A DNA stretch of 64,000 nucleotides from Antedon bifida (taxonomy: Eukaryota > Echinodermata > Crinoidea > Comatulida > Antedonidae), in assembly GCA_963402885.1 (NCBI GenBank), contig OY727102.1, positions 16,306,001-16,370,000 of the forward strand. Direction: 5' to 3'. The translations under genes were made by a program, and so were the position numbers. Shown here one piece after another: positions 12,342 through 25,400 of the stretch (the stretch's first letter is position 1; every line of letters begins with the position of its first letter). Under the pieces are notes generated by a model. The model did no database searches, was not told where the DNA came from, and was given only the letters and a program-made list of their open reading frames with translations.

Positions 12342-15300
12342 TTATAAAACGCAACAAGTCTTCGATTTTTTCTGATTTTGCTTATTCGGTTCAGGCGCTG
12401 TTGGAGGTTTTTGCTGCTGTGTTTCTTTAGGAGCCTCTGGTTTTGGATCTTCAGACTTTGGTTCTTCGGGTTTGGGATCTTCGGATTTTGGTTCTTCGGG
12501 TTTGGGATCTTCGGATTTTGGTTCTTCGGGTTTCGGTTGATCAGAAACTGGTTCAGGTGTAGATTTTTCACCAGGCTGTGCATGTTCATTAATTTTTGCA
12601 ACAAGTTCGTCAAATTTTTCGTCAGCAAAACTTTCCTGACTTGACTCCTTGGTGAAGTCTATGTAGAGAAGTTGTGTAAATGTCATGCTCATTGGACCTT
12701 CTGGTGGCCACGTCATCTGCTGGAGAAGGATTGGAATGATTGGTCGACGGAGAGCATCTGATAGACTGACTTCACGACGGCAGTTGGCTGACAATGAATA
12801 CTTCGGTGTAACGCAGGAAATTACAACCTATAATAAAATTAATATACAAAATATCAAACCTAATAATTAAGCTCAACTGTGCGTTGAGCGCTTTTGATAG
12901 TACGACATTCGCGTTTTAAAATAGTATTAAAATTGTACATGAATTGAAAAAAAAGTACGGTGGCACTTAATTGTGTCATTTAGAACACTAGCTAGTATTT
13001 GAATAATTAGGTAGGTTAGGTACATTATTATAATGTAGGCCTATTGTTTATTTACAATAGGTGTATGTAAATAATAGTTTAACTGACTTACCTTAGCTTT
13101 GCGAAGACCTTTGTCAATTTTACTATATAATGGATCTCCACCGCCCATTTGTTTGATATCCAACCAACACGAGTAACCAAGACTGGTCAGTCGTTGGTAC
13201 AAGACCTTTATCTGATCTTGATGATCCCATTGGTATGATATGAAGACTTCTGGTTCGATTTCCGCTTGCTAAGTAAAGAACAGAACTGGTAATAAATTAA
13301 GGAAAGCTATTGGTTGATTAAGTTAGTGCCTTGATAGCGTTTTGTAAATGAACCCATTTGTATGTAGATGCATTGATTAATGTGTTGCACTACAATCAGA
13401 GAGAATTAATTGTGATTACAAGGGCTTATTATTTTAATATTACTACTAATATAATTATGTTAGTGAGCTTACGTCAAATACCCTTTATATACTCCTGTAT
13501 AATTAGTGAAAATTACCTGCTCAGATTCTACCACTTTGGTTTCACCGCCTTTATCATCTTTCTTAGCTTGTTTTATTTCTTGCTCAGGTGCTTCAACAGT
13601 TGGTACCCAACTTTTGTATTCTGAAAAAAGAAAACCGTATTTATCAATCTGTGGTTTCATAATAATATTAGGTGACTACAATAAGGTTCGAATACTTCTG
13701 AAACATAAAATAAAATAGAAATAAATAAAACAAAATCTTCACTTACCGTCAGTAATTTGTTCTGGATCTGGAGCAGCATAATAACTAACTTGCGCCAATA
13801 ACTCTGCAAATTTGGCATCAACCCAGAATTTATCTCCTCTGACGTAATCTTTATCCGTGAAAAATTGGATGTAAAGAAGCTGAGCAAAAAGCATGCTCAT
13901 TGGTCCTTCTGGAGGCCAGGCTGTACGCTCAATAAGGATCGGTATGATTGGCTTGTTGAGCAGATTCGCCAAGTTCACCTGTAATAATGATAAACATAAT
14001 AAGTTACCATATGAGTAATAATGCTATTTGTTGAAAGCGTTTTAGATATATAGCCTAGTTATTCAGTAAATTTTTGTTTACCTCTTTGTTGCAGTTTTCT
14101 GATTTCGAATACTTCTCAGTTGTCATACACAGAACAACTTTAGCAGCTCTCATTCCTTCGTTGATCTTTGCATATAAATTATCTCCACCTCCCATCTGAC
14201 CAATGTCCATCCAGCAAGCAAACCCTGCCATCTCAAGATGTTCTCTTATAGCCTTTACCTCTGGTTGATGATCCCATTGGTAACTGATGAAAACTTTTGG
14301 TGGTTTCTCTGATATTTCGGGTCCTAATTTCGGAACCATTGCATCTATAAATTTCAATAAAAAGCTGAATTAAGAATACGATTGCTATACAGTAATGCTT
14401 ACATTAATCGTCAAGGAGAAACAAAATTAAAATAAATGTATGTGTATTTATGTGTGCTTGATTACCTGCTTGTTCTAAAGATTCTTCCACTATCTTTACA
14501 GCCTCTGTTTGTCCCATATCTTCTAACGCTGTCAGTATTGCATATGTTGCATCGCTACTTTTATGAGTCGTGTACCATTCGGCAAGAATCGCCATAGTAG
14601 GGTCAGGTGACAACGCCCAGTTTCGAATGTCCTCTCCAGAGTAGCCGAGACGTATCGCCAAAAATCTCCAATCGTAGTCAGCTTCTGGATTTAGCAGTTT
14701 TGAAACATCACGTGACCATTTTGGTGCATTAGTAATCGTCTAAAAATATAGGAGATTTTTATTGAAAAATAAATTGGCCATAATAATAGTCATTTTAGAA
14801 GAACCACCACCATGTTGTGTTGTTCACTTTCGATCTACAGTAGAATACAAAGATAATCATCAATAATGGTAATCTCACCCAACATTACAAAGTATAAAAG
14901 TATAACATCTTACTTTATGATCTATCTCGTCAACTTTTACAACGGTTTCATCAACAACTTCTTCCAACTCTTCCAATTTCTGTCCTTGTTCTGCTACGTC
15001 TGTTTTTACCGCCGTTATTTCCCTTCCTTGTTCGTCAACTTTAACTGCAACTTCTGCAACGTTATTTTCCGTGTTTGTTACTCGTGTGTCTAAGACTTCG
15101 ATGTCCTCTCGCTGTTCTACAATATCCTCATGTAAAGCTTCCAAACTATTTATGGGGAAAAAATAAGAAAACTAAACACTGATAACAATAATGAAATGGG
15201 TATGTGGGTGTCCAATGTTTCATTTTCTAAAGGTGATTCCTCCCAAACTTTCTCTGAACTTGATCTATCTCTGTTTAGGAAAATAATTTACGTCCTTCTC

Positions 15301-18300
15301 AATTGACTTACGTTCTTCCTTCCATAAAATCGATTAGTGAAATCACCAAGTCTCCTACCCCCATCTGTGAACTTCCCTTCATGGCCTCTATCTCCTTTCT
15401 GTATGGTGTTAAACATTCAGGAAATTTATGGCCTATTCTTTTCATCTCCATTAAAACAACTGACTGGTAGGACGTTTGTACTGTCTGAAGCTGCCCAACT
15501 AAAATCTTTAGGATTTTGATTGCCCATTCCTGGAAAGTAGTTGAAAAAGAAGGCATGTTACATTTGGTTGAAAATGGGCAAAAGGAAAATAAAAGGCACT
15601 TTTATATTTTGCATTTGCCTGTTTACGACATACCTTATTCATGGTCCCAACACAGGCAATTATCTTATCTACGTGGTACACTGCGTTTGGCTCTGAATCT
15701 AATACCCCAGTAAGACTTTCAATGTGATTTACAAATTTTTCCGGGTATTTCGCTGCAACTTCACCAAGAACCAAGAGAACTTGGTATTGAACATTCGACT
15801 CATTGATATCTTCCATTAAGGTGTCGACGTGTGGTGCAAATGTCTGAAATAGAACAAAATTATCTTTAAAAAAAAATTAATACCTTTTATATAGTTATAA
15901 ATATATATTCCTCGTTATTTTATTTCATAAACTGTGTTTATTCAGATTGTTTGAATACATTTACTGATTTATTAAACTTTGTATTTTCTTGTTATGATTT
16001 GGACCAGTTATTAAAGTTTTTTTTAATTCTTCTTAAACACTTCGTACGTTTGCTTACTACTTACCTTAGTAGACGATTTCACAATACCGTCAAATAGTAA
16101 ATAAAGGAATTGCTTTCTGTTTTTATCCAAGTCAGGTAATTTTTCCAAGATTGTATCCATTTTATTCATAATCTTCTCAGGACATTTAGCATACAACGGT
16201 TTTAATGACACTATGATGAAACAAAATGACCATAGTAAAAAGTATAATATTGCGTAATTGTTAAAAATTTACCCGGTACGAATTTTAAGAATAATTAAAA
16301 CGCAACGCATCGACGTAGTTGCAATACAAGTAATAAGTTGACCAATCACAAGCATCAGTTTGGATGATCCATGATTAGTTAATTTGCTTGCGTTACGCTT
16401 AATGTCCTTGTGTTGCATCCAAGTGAGAACCAAGCTCTTCTCTCGTGTGTTCTAGACTAGTAATTTAGAAGTGTGTCTTTAATGCAACAACTTAATATTA
16501 TTGTTTTACTACACAACTATTTGGTTTATTATAATTTGTGTGTATAATATATCTTTACATTAAATAATATCATTAATATATGTGGCACATGCAAGCGAAA
16601 TCAGACATAAGTCGCATTTGTAGATTTGTAGAGACAGCTTAAAACAATAGTAATCTGAAAAATTACATTAAAAAAAAAAATGATTAAAGATGATAAACTG
16701 TATTTATTCACATTACCTTGGTGTTTTGTTCTATTTTTAGACAAATAAATGCATACATTTTGTGTGGTATGTTAGTTAAATTGAACATTTTTCAGTGGGT
16801 TTTTTTTAATGAAAATGTTGCATAATAATAGAACAATCGTTAATTAACGGAGGTGGAAGTTTCTTTGAAATACATTTAGATAATTCCGACTTATATCTGA
16901 TTTCTCTTGCATGTGCAACATATTTATATTTACTCTAAACTACTACCGTAATAGATCCGGAAAAAGTACACATTTTGACCTGATTAAATCTAAACACATA
17001 CTTCCTATATAGAACATTTCTTCGCAGTCAAGATAAACATCAATCAGCTCTTCTGCACACGGCACGAGTGAGTCCACCTTTTCATACATGGATGCTATAA
17101 GGCTAGATGAAAGATCCTTTAACAACTCGACGTCTGACCGTATTAGCGTCATAACCCCAGGAACCAACTCATTCATATCAATCTTACTGGCCTATGAATA
17201 CAACAATAAATATAAAAAACTCTTACAAAACTACGAAGGCAATTATTTGAAAATAATTCAATTTTTAATTTGAGGAAGACTTTGCATGGTTTTGTTTAAA
17301 GCCTAGAGTCTACTGTACAAGCAAAGTTTGCTGAAACAACTCGAGTTTGGCAATAACAGTTTTCCAAAGTTGTCTAATGTTGACTAGTTGACTATCGTAG
17401 TTTGTAGACGTTGGGCCGTGTATTTTCTTGACAGTTTGCAGAGGCTTGTAAACTCAACGAATCAAGTAACAAGTCTTTGGGTGCTTTGCAGTAATATGAT
17501 TTGTCAGATAGACAAAATGATAGACTCCTAGTAATTCGTTTCGACAGACAACACAAACACAGTCGCAAACACAGAGTTCGCAAAGAGTTTGGTATAGTAT
17601 GCTAGTGTGGACTAGGCTTAAAACGTTGTTTGAATAATGTTCAAATAGTGTAAAAAGTAAATATTTACCTTAGGAATGATGAATTCACTTAATATTGTAG
17701 ATGCAATTGACCCCCATCCCGTCAATGGCTGACCGTCTAATTCTTTCGTCAATAGGTTCTTCCATATTGATACAACATGATTTTGGTATAATTTAGGAGG
17801 ACTAACAATTGAAAATAACATTAGTAAGGTCTACACACTAGTTATTGTTAGATTTGATTCCTCAGCTGTTTGTATCCGTCCAAGATTATTTACTCTCAAT
17901 GCTCAGTCGGGAAGTTGAGCAGCTTTCCCGTGAATTAAATTAATGGACATTGTTAAATAGCATTACATCATTATTTTGAAAGTGGAAATGAATGTATTGT
18001 TAGTACTGTAGATCTATATTAGGGTTTAATTCAACGTTCCCATGTTAAACAGATGTACATTACTTGTTATAGTTATTATCTAAACGGTATGTTATAGTAA
18101 TGCATATAACTGTATTATAAATAGTCATTGTATTCTAATTTATATGGTATTCAGTATAGCGTTATTTCTTTTTGTGTGTAAATTATTACTTGCAAATTAC
18201 TTTTACTAAAAATATAATGATGACGATCACTAAGTGATAGCCGAACATTTTAAAATGGTCAAAATGTGTTTAAAACAGATGTTGGTATCTTACCAGTTAG

Positions 18301-20021
18301 ATTCAAATGCAACTGTCAACGCATTTGTTGCAAAGTCTTCTTCAAATGGATGTTCGTCGCTTGACAACTTCTCGTCAAACTTTCTCGTCCACTCATCAAC
18401 AGTCTTTACTAATTCAGGTATCAGAGTTTTAGCTTTACTGTCCTGTAGAAATGTATTACTGGTTAGATAGATCTGCACCACACCCATATAAAAATACTAA
18501 CAAATATTTGTCCGTTAAACTAGCCCAGAGGTAGTTTTTAGTTACTAAATCGGTACCGTCTGGCTGCCCTAACATACATTACACGATCTATCTATCTACC
18601 GGTTATTACATTACTGTCATCACTGGTTAGGTAGTCATTGTGGCCACGTCTCTTATTAACAAATGTGTCTTTCACGGTTTAACCTATTATATAAAGAAAC
18701 AAAAGAAATTATTAACTTACTTCAACTTTAAAATCCCAGTCACCTAACAATCCCTTGGCAATCATAAGATGAACAATCTCGGATTTCTTCAGACAGTTTA
18801 TCAATACTTGTAGAAGGTTGATGCACACTTTCTTAGTTAACTTATCTCGTCTGTTACATACATATCAAAAAGAAAAAAGTTACGATTAATAGGCCTAGAT
18901 TGTTTTGTTATTATCCCTTTGTTTCGACACTGAAGATCAACATTTGTGTTTATGACGGAAAACGATCATTTTGTGAGACACATTTTATAATCACTATACT
19001 GAGGTACGACACAATTTTTCCAAGAAGCTTATTTCTAGCATGAAGTATAGTTCTACTTACACAAATGCTTTTACCATTTTTTCTGTACAATCTTTAATTC
19101 GTTCAGACATTTCATATCTTTCTGGTTCTTCAGTGCCATACCAACTTTCATCCTTATCGGTCATTTTGATTGCTGGTGGTTCCATAAACGTTTCTATTAC
19201 TTTTATGGCTTCTGTTGATCGATCCTTAATACATAAGATAAAATTAACTCGTAACGATCATAGAAAAGTTGTAGTATATAGTAGTAATTGGCCTAAATTG
19301 GAAACACTTAATATTATATTAATGATATTATGACAATTATGAGAAAGATTTCCCTTTGGGGTTATATGCATTCCTAAGATAAAGTTATTAACATATAAAC
19401 ATATAAACTGGAGAGAACATTCAAGTTATAATTTACTTTCCAATTGACGATGTTCCGCTCTCTGAATAGACGTTCGAGACTGCGGTAATACTCAGACATC
19501 TTCTTCTCTGCCATGGCAACTGCAAGTCCAGCTAATGCTTTAGACTGTTTACCCTTGCTGTATTCAAACAAATAAATACATGTTTAAAAAGTAATTCAAA
19601 GACAAATATTGTTTTGGTGGTTCTAATTAATCAATGTCTCATTTCATTCTATGGAAGAGTGACTAGTCTCTAGCAGTAACTTTAAATTTGAGTCTGTTCA
19701 AGATGACAATTTTGTCTGTCGAACTGTAGCCTAACTACTAAATACCACCTCTCTTATCTACTCTCATCTAACATCAAGTAAGAGGTAGGCCTATTGTTAA
19801 TTACTAAAACAACTAGTAAACAAGAAATGTTGTAACCATTTTTCAGCAGCAGAAAATATGTCGTCTTCAATGACGTCAGTTAGTACCCGCATGTTCCGCT
19901 CATTTACGTCTTCGGCTTCGTCGAATTCATTCACTGCTTTTATCAGCTTCGGCATGTACTTAAAATCATCAATTGATTCTGAGATTTGTTCTACAAACGC
20001 TTCGACCTCTGCTCGATTCAT
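12342..20021 (-). CDS. Gene B: Melted-like repeat, coiled-coil, Death, TIR, TIR, CaaX protein (complete)
   Basis: Seventeen coding exons (right to left): 20021-19837, 19557-19437, 19224-19061, 18850-18721, 18442-18294, 17801-17669, 17191-17002, 16210-16065, 15843-15634, 15529-15312, 15145-14914, 14739-14466, 14344-14082, 13978-13747, 13620-13517, 13268-13092, 12827-12342. The sum is 3414 bases: 1137 aa plus stop. Residues 1-548 are helical and Melted/VEPH1-like, 549-626 coiled coil, 627-717 Death, 718-882 TIR1, 883-917 charged linker, and 918 to about 1045 TIR2 ([22 protein letters not shown]). A tail with a [10 protein letters not shown] decapeptide repeat follows, and the end is KKSKTCCVL, a CaaX box predicted to be prenylated. 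Both TIRs have Tyr where NAD-cleaving TIRs carry the catalytic Glu, so a scaffold role is likelier than NADase (inference). The same-strand tandem neighbours are genes A and C. No PH domain, unlike Melted. Confidence 0.88.
12455..12545 (-). repeat. 30-bp coding minisatellite in the gene B tail
   Basis: About three near-perfect copies of a 30-base unit encode [10 protein letters not shown]. Gene C has only a single degenerate equivalent (PKPEESKSKDPKP). The repeat lengthens the flexible arm between TIR2 and the CaaX membrane anchor. Confidence 0.85.
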
Positions 20022-20038
20022 GGTGATTAACTTTGTTG

Positions 20039-22421
20039 CTGAAAATTATTATAATATTTGATGAGAGAGACCTATTTTTAGTGTAGCATACACCAATATG
20101 ATAAGATTAATAAGCCTAAAGAAATTATCAGTCGCTCCAGTCATTCACGTAGAAAATGTTTATTTAGCTTAAAATAATGAGCTTGAACGACGTGAAGTAA
20201 GTTTAACTGACCCTTAGTGAAAATCCATAAACCCACAAAACTTACCTTAAACTCAATGAACGGATTGTTTCGATGTAGTGCGTCTTCCTGTCAAGGAATA
20301 ATCTTATAGTATTATTATAGGTTAGTCAGTTCCTTAAAAGATATATACTCCTGTGGATTGGAAATGACGTAGAAAAGATTTCAATAATAGTACATAAGGT
20401 TACCTTGTATATTGTTATCTGATAACCTACTGCTGTGTATCGTATTGTGTGCACCTTTTAAACCGACCTACTGTGATTTAAGTTTGTATAGTGGGCTATT
20501 TCAAACAAAAGGGATTTGTTTAAATAACATGCTTCTATGTTAGTATCTTTGTTCTCATTAAGGAGTATACATTTAGGTATATATTTGACCATCATTCCTG
20601 TTTTATTCTTAATTTTTCCTATATAAAGTATTAGTGTAATATATTAGTATTTTATGGTAAGAGAAATATGTACGTGTATACTATATTGATCAAGTTAATG
20701 TGACGTGCATGTCATTATATTAGTGTATAAAGCAGCCTTCTTGAATGTGTTTTGATCGTATAGTAATACAGTATTCCGTATCTTAGTTACTTCAATGCTT
20801 AAATTGATAATAATAAAAGCATGGATTATTATCGGTTGGGTACATTATGCTTACGTACTTTGCTCCCAATCTGTCATTTGCTTGCCAATCTATTTAAAGA
20901 AATTCCTTGCAAAACAAGCTTTATAGTAGTATTCATACATATACTCTCTATCGCAATGTAATATACAAAGGCCTATATAAATATTTTCCAAATAAGAACA
21001 GCCTAATTAATATTATGTGACTATTTGCAATTGTCATTGCAGCACGCGTGTAGTCTCAGATTCAATCTATATTGTCTACATAACAGAACAGTGTGTCCAT
21101 GTTAACCGCATTCTTATACAGTATTCGTAAAATAAAGTGTATCTCACATCAAATAATTATCATAATTACCTTATACAGCTCAATATCTTGTCTTCTGTAC
21201 TTGATTCAAGCACTGGTTTCTGCTAAATAGTTTAAACCATTCAGCATACTGTTGGCTTAGCCTTACAACTACTGGGTTTGTATGAATCCGTGAACCGGAA
21301 TATTAACAATAACTAAATAAATATTGATTACACGTAACTACAAATAATATTGCTATTGCTATGGTGATGTGTAGCAATGTAATGTTGATAATATAACAGA
21401 TAGAAATCGCGTTCAAAACCATTTTTGTAATTACTGATTAATTAGTTTAACTAATATATTTATCTTTTTTCTTTGAGTGAAAAATATTGTAATTCCATGT
21501 TTACCAACATGTAGGTTGGAGGACTGATTGCAATTTTTTTATTAACAAAAATAAAAATAAAATTAGGTAGACAAGATGATAAATTATTGTGTTGATAATA
21601 TAATTAGGAGGCCCAACGGACAGTTGGTTGCTTTATATACATACTACATAGCAATGCATATACTAAAATATATAATATAACGAATAAATAATGTATAATG
21701 TATTAATAGTGTACGACGGGAAGCTTTCTTTAATTAAAAATTCAACCTTTTATTTAAATCAAAATATAATTCAGTCATTGAAATACAGATTAAGGCCAAT
21801 TAGAGAGTGAAAATATTAAAATGTACAATATTAATTGTAAAGTTATTCCAAGAATATAAAACCAAAACAATATTTATATATCAAAATAATTAAGATTTTG
21901 GAACATTCTACATATTGAAGTAATTGTTAAAATTGTAATTGGCAAATTAAAAGCAAAACTTAGTGACTGGCATCACTCCCGATATTGTTTGTTTTGCTCT
22001 CATTATTCTAATGTATTTTTATTTTAAAGATACATCCATCATTTGTTTGTGATCAATGAACAACAATATTAATAACTCTTTACACTATCTAAGATATTAT
22101 ATACAAAAACACATCTGTAATTGTAGAAAAAAAAATCCCATTCAACATGTCCTTATAATGATTTCATATGCCTATATTACAATTTACCAGCAATGGAATT
22201 CAGTACAACTTCAATGTATAATATCTATCTCTATAATACTGTACAGTACAACTCTCGAGCATGTTAACTGATGTAAATAGGAGAAATTGGGAAAGGTTTT
22301 TTATGAATACAATTATGCACTATAAATGTAGATGAAGAAGAAAATTACAGCATTACCCGGTTACCACCCAGCACACACTGAATTATTATAAAATCACCGG
22401 AAGATGTCATTCGAAAAGAAG
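20039..22421 (-). promoter_or_regulatory. 5' flank of gene B / 3' flank of gene C
   Basis: No coding exon was seen. The part 20750-21450 is homologous to the 5' flank of gene A (9130-9780), with a conserved donor-like edge at 21170. Another good donor (TTTAAG|GTAAGTTTTG on the minus strand) lies at 20247 and could end a 5'UTR exon. From about 21450 to 22421 only AT-rich sequence is visible. Confidence 0.35.
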
Positions 22422-25400
22422 TTATGAAACACAGCATCTTTTAGATCGTTTAGGTTGCTGCTTTTTTGGTTCAGACGGAGTTTCTGTAGGAGTCTGTACC
22501 TGATCGGGTTTTGGATCTTTTGACTTTGATTCTTCAGGTTTCGGCTCACCAGAAACTGATTCCGGTTCAGATGGTTTTGCAGGAGTGTCACCTCCTTTTA
22601 AAGGCTGTGAATGCTCGCTAATTTTTGCAATAAGTTCGTCAAATTTCTCGTCAGCAAAACTTTCCTGACTTGACTCCTTGGTGAAGTCTATGTAGAGAAG
22701 TTGCGTAAATGTCATGCTCATTGGACCTTCTGGTGGCCACGCCATCTGCTGGAGAAGGATTGGAATGATTGGTCGACGGAGAGCATCTGATAGACTGACT
22801 TCACGACGGCAGTTGGCTGACAATGAATACTTCGGTGTAACGCAGGAAATTACAACCTATAATTTTCAATACATTAATACGTATCAGAATGTTTAAAATA
22901 GAGAAATTTGCCTTTAACATCTTTGTTTTAAAGATGTGCATTATTTATCTTTATCTCTAAATATATATTGCTAAAATAGTACGCATACAAAATCAACAAC
23001 CACCCACATCCAATCCCAGTTTTGTCTTTTTAACACATAGATTTACTGATTTTTCTAATTTGTTCTATTCTAGTAATTAAAATTAAAACTGAGTTGTACT
23101 CTTCAAAGTTAATTTTGTGAGGTAACCTATCTGCATATCAAAAAATTAACGTAAATAAAAATTGGATTACCTTAGCTTTGCGAAGACCTTTGTCAATTTT
23201 ACTATATAATGGATCTCCACCGCCCATTTGTTTGATATCCAACCAACACGAATAACCAAGACTGGTCAGTCGTTGGTACAAAACCTTTACCTGCGGTTGA
23301 TGATCCCATTGGTATGATATAAAGACCTCTGGTTCGATTTCCGCTTTCTAAGTAAAGAAGAGAACTAATATTTGGAAAAGAGTTTGTTTATGAACCTTTC
23401 AGTATTTAAAAATATAGGCTAAAAATCACTAATCCATTTATTCCTATTTATTTATATGTTTAAGAGAACCAGTCCACAGCGGGTTTGTCCGAGGTGAGGA
23501 GAAAAATATGGTATTCCTGATAAAAAATACAATACCCTATAAATGATTTTCATTTGTTAAGGCGACTAAACTACCTTAAAACAATTGCTTCAGTGAAGTT
23601 AGGTTTATTTTCTTTTATGGGCTCGTCCCACTTTTATTTCAGTTTGCAGTACAAATTATTTAAATATAGGCCTATACAAGTTCACTATAATAAGGCATAT
23701 AATATGTATATTCTCTCTCTTTTTTTCTTGTCACATGCAAGTGACGCGTACATATTTGTGATTATTGTTAAAACGTGTTTTTTTTTAATGACATAGTATA
23801 TTTAAAAATGAATAAAAAAAAAATTACAATTATTAAAAACATTTACTTATGACCTACATACAATATATATACAGACATTCTGAATATTGCGGATTTCATA
23901 TATTATTAAAACATAATCAATATTACATTGAAAATCACTTGAAATAAAAAAGGGCTACACATTTATATTAAAACACAATAATAATATAAAATACAATACA
24001 GTTAGGTTTATTGTGTAATTTACGTGAGACCTACGTACCAGTTGAGAAGCTACAACGTTTGTTTCACCACCTTGTTCATCTTTCTTGGCTTTCCTTATTT
24101 CTTTGTCAGGTGTTTCAACTGTTGGTACCCAACTTTTGTATTCTAGAAAAATAATTGAATCGGTTATTCAATACAGTTTTTGATGAAAAACGAACATTCA
24201 TTAAAAAGTATCTGCAGTAGCATAGCGATAGTGAGACAATGTTTTCATTGTTTCCAAAACAAAGTTTCGAGTAAAATTACCTACCGTCGGTTATTTTATC
24301 TGGATCAGGGGAAGCATAATAACTAACTTGCGCCAATAACTCTGCGAACTTGGCATCCATCCAAAATTTCTCTCCTCTGACGTAATCCTTATCAGTGAAA
24401 AATTGGATGTAAAGAAGCTGTGCAAAAAGCATGCTCATTGGTCCTTCTGGAGGCCAGGCTGTACGCTCAATAAGGATCGGTATGATTGGCTTGTTGAGCA
24501 GGTTGGCCAAGTTCACCTGTAATAAGGATAAACGTAATAAAGTATTTAGTATTTAAAGTTACGATATTAGTAATGATTCTATAATTTGTTGAAAGCGTCG
24601 TAGATATATATCCTAGTTAATCAGTATATTTCTTTTTACCTCTTTGTTGCAGTTTTCTGATTTCGAATACTTCTCAGTTGTCATACACAGAACAACTTTA
24701 GCAGCTCTCATTCCTTCGTTGATCTTTGCATATAAATTATCTCCACCTCCCATCTGACCAATGTCTATCCAGCAAGCAAACCCTGCCATCTCAAGATGAT
24801 CTCTTATAGCCTTCACCTCTGGTTGATGATCCCATTGGTAACTAATGAATACTTTAGGCGGGTTCTCTAATATTTCGGGTCCTAATTTCGGAACCATTGC
24901 ATCTATCGATTTCAATAAAAATCTAAATTAGTGATATGATTGTTAAAAATCATAAAGTATATTAATGGTTAGTAACAAATTGGATAACGTTAAAATAGTA
25001 TTGGTCACATCACATTTATGTTATGTGTGTGTTCTTGATTAGGCCTACCTGCTTGTTCTAAAGATTCTTCAACTATCTTTACAGCCTCTGTTTGTCCCAT
25101 ATCTTCTAACGCTGTCAATATTGCATATGTTGCATCGCTACTTTTATGAGTCGTGTACCATTCGGCAAGAATCGCCATAGTCGGGTCAGGTGACAGCGCC
25201 CAGTTCCGAATGTCTTCGACCGAATAGCCGAGACGTATCGCCAAAAATCTCCAATCATAATCAGCTTCTGGATTTAGCAGTTTTGATACATCACGTGACC
25301 ATTTAGGCGCGTTCGTAATCGTCTAAAAACAATACAGATTAGCAGTATGGACCAAATAAAAAGTATACGTTACTACTGAGTAATTACAAAACTGCTTTAC

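Noticed and set aside
12378-12644. Plus-strand Phe/Gly/Trp-rich frame
   Set aside because: Antisense of the [10 protein letters not shown] coding repeat.
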